A stretch of 64,000 bases of DNA from Nonomuraea sp. NEAU-A123 (GTDB lineage: Bacteria > Actinomycetota > Actinomycetes > Streptosporangiales > Streptosporangiaceae): assembly GCF_018603905.1 (NCBI RefSeq), contig NZ_JAHFZZ010000003.1:744001-808000 (forward strand), read 5' to 3'. Below, piece by piece: positions 63,876 through 64,000 of this stretch (positions within the stretch are counted from its first letter, which is position 1; every line of letters begins with the position of its first letter). Both the position numbers and the translations under genes were made by a program. The notes beneath the pieces were generated by a model. The model did no database searches. It had not been told where the DNA came from and saw nothing but the letters and a program-made list of their open reading frames with translations.

Positions 63876-63900
63876 CTCCATGGAACTCGGGGCACATCAG
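63876..63900 (+). repeat. Possible right terminal inverted repeat of the IS3 element
   Basis: CCATGGAACTCGGGGCACAT (about 63879-63898), 20 bases after the transposase stop. Read in reverse it starts TGTGCCCCGAGTTCC, like the TGxxCTGCCCCG-type ends of IS3 elements. The left end is missing. Confidence 0.35.
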
Positions 63901-64000
63901 GGTCTTCACCGGGCCCCGGTCCGGTGCAAGGCGGCGCTGCCACGAGTTGGGCCCGCGAGAGCGCCGCCTATCTTCCTGCTAGGCAGGTCAGAGGCCGAGA
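63901..64000. other. Window end, no gene seen
   Basis: About 100 bases beyond the IS3 remnant show no coding signal that can be judged at this length. Confidence 0.3.

Overview
The window is high-GC DNA with GC-rich third codon positions, many GTG starts, frequent 4-bp ATGA/GTGA gene overlaps, and actinobacterial families: a group 1h-type [NiFe] hydrogenase, a SigE-family sigma factor, DUF5825 and DUF6084 proteins, and a LanB dehydratase. It comes from a filamentous actinomycete; something near Streptosporangiales is my inference and cannot be proven from the sequence.

Layout. (1) 0.3-4 kb: a small secreted metal-ligand-rich protein, a UBP zinc-finger protein followed by a membrane fatty acid desaturase, a TetR regulator and a Gfo/Idh/MocA oxidoreductase. 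(2) 4.1-23.6 kb: a cell-surface locus. Two membrane-anchored DUF916-like proteins (4157, 20340) each sit beside secreted proteins ending in one of two small beta-rich C-terminal domain families. Family B is found at the end of a 3037-residue lectin/FN3/15-repeat giant and in a stand-alone 179-aa protein. Family A is found in a stand-alone 196-aa protein, at the end of an RCC1-propeller protein and in a gene fragment. The pattern recalls WxL/DUF916 systems of Firmicutes. A virginiamycin-B-lyase-like propeller, a sulfotransferase and a GH43-like propeller protein lie among them. (3) 23.9-39.8 kb: a complete uptake hydrogenase locus. The forward operon carries hhyS, hhyL, a NifU-like gene, four accessory genes, a maturation protease, a 35-aa membrane peptide and hypA, C, D, E. 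The convergent operon carries cydA, cydB, a SIS-HypC fusion, a second SIS protein and hypF, which places a cytochrome bd oxidase beside the hydrogenase. (4) 39.9-48.3 kb: regulator-plus-target pairs (TetR with FAD monooxygenase, TetR with aldo/keto reductase, double-MerR with erythromycin-esterase-like protein), a lone MerR, and a SigE-type sigma factor coupled to a membrane FtsX-domain protein. (5) 48.7-59.5 kb: a RiPP locus with a full-length LanB dehydratase and an Stf0 sulfotransferase on the plus strand. On the minus strand an operon starts with a 52-aa precursor, then a B12-type radical SAM enzyme, a DUF692 (MNIO)-like TIM barrel, an unknown 251-aa protein, a second B12-type radical SAM enzyme of the RiPP-maturation-1 type and a DUF5825 protein. 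(6) 59.6-64 kb: gene-poor, with a secreted Cys/Pro-rich protein, a secreted collagen-like protein with a perfect terminator, and decayed mobile DNA (two IS3-family transposase fragments and a group II intron tail with a broken reverse transcriptase).

The two best candidates for something undescribed are the hybrid RiPP locus, which combines LanB, sulfotransferase, two B12-rSAM enzymes, an MNIO-like protein and a Cys-free Tyr/Ser-rich precursor, and the actinobacterial WxL/DUF916-like surface system with its giant repeat protein.
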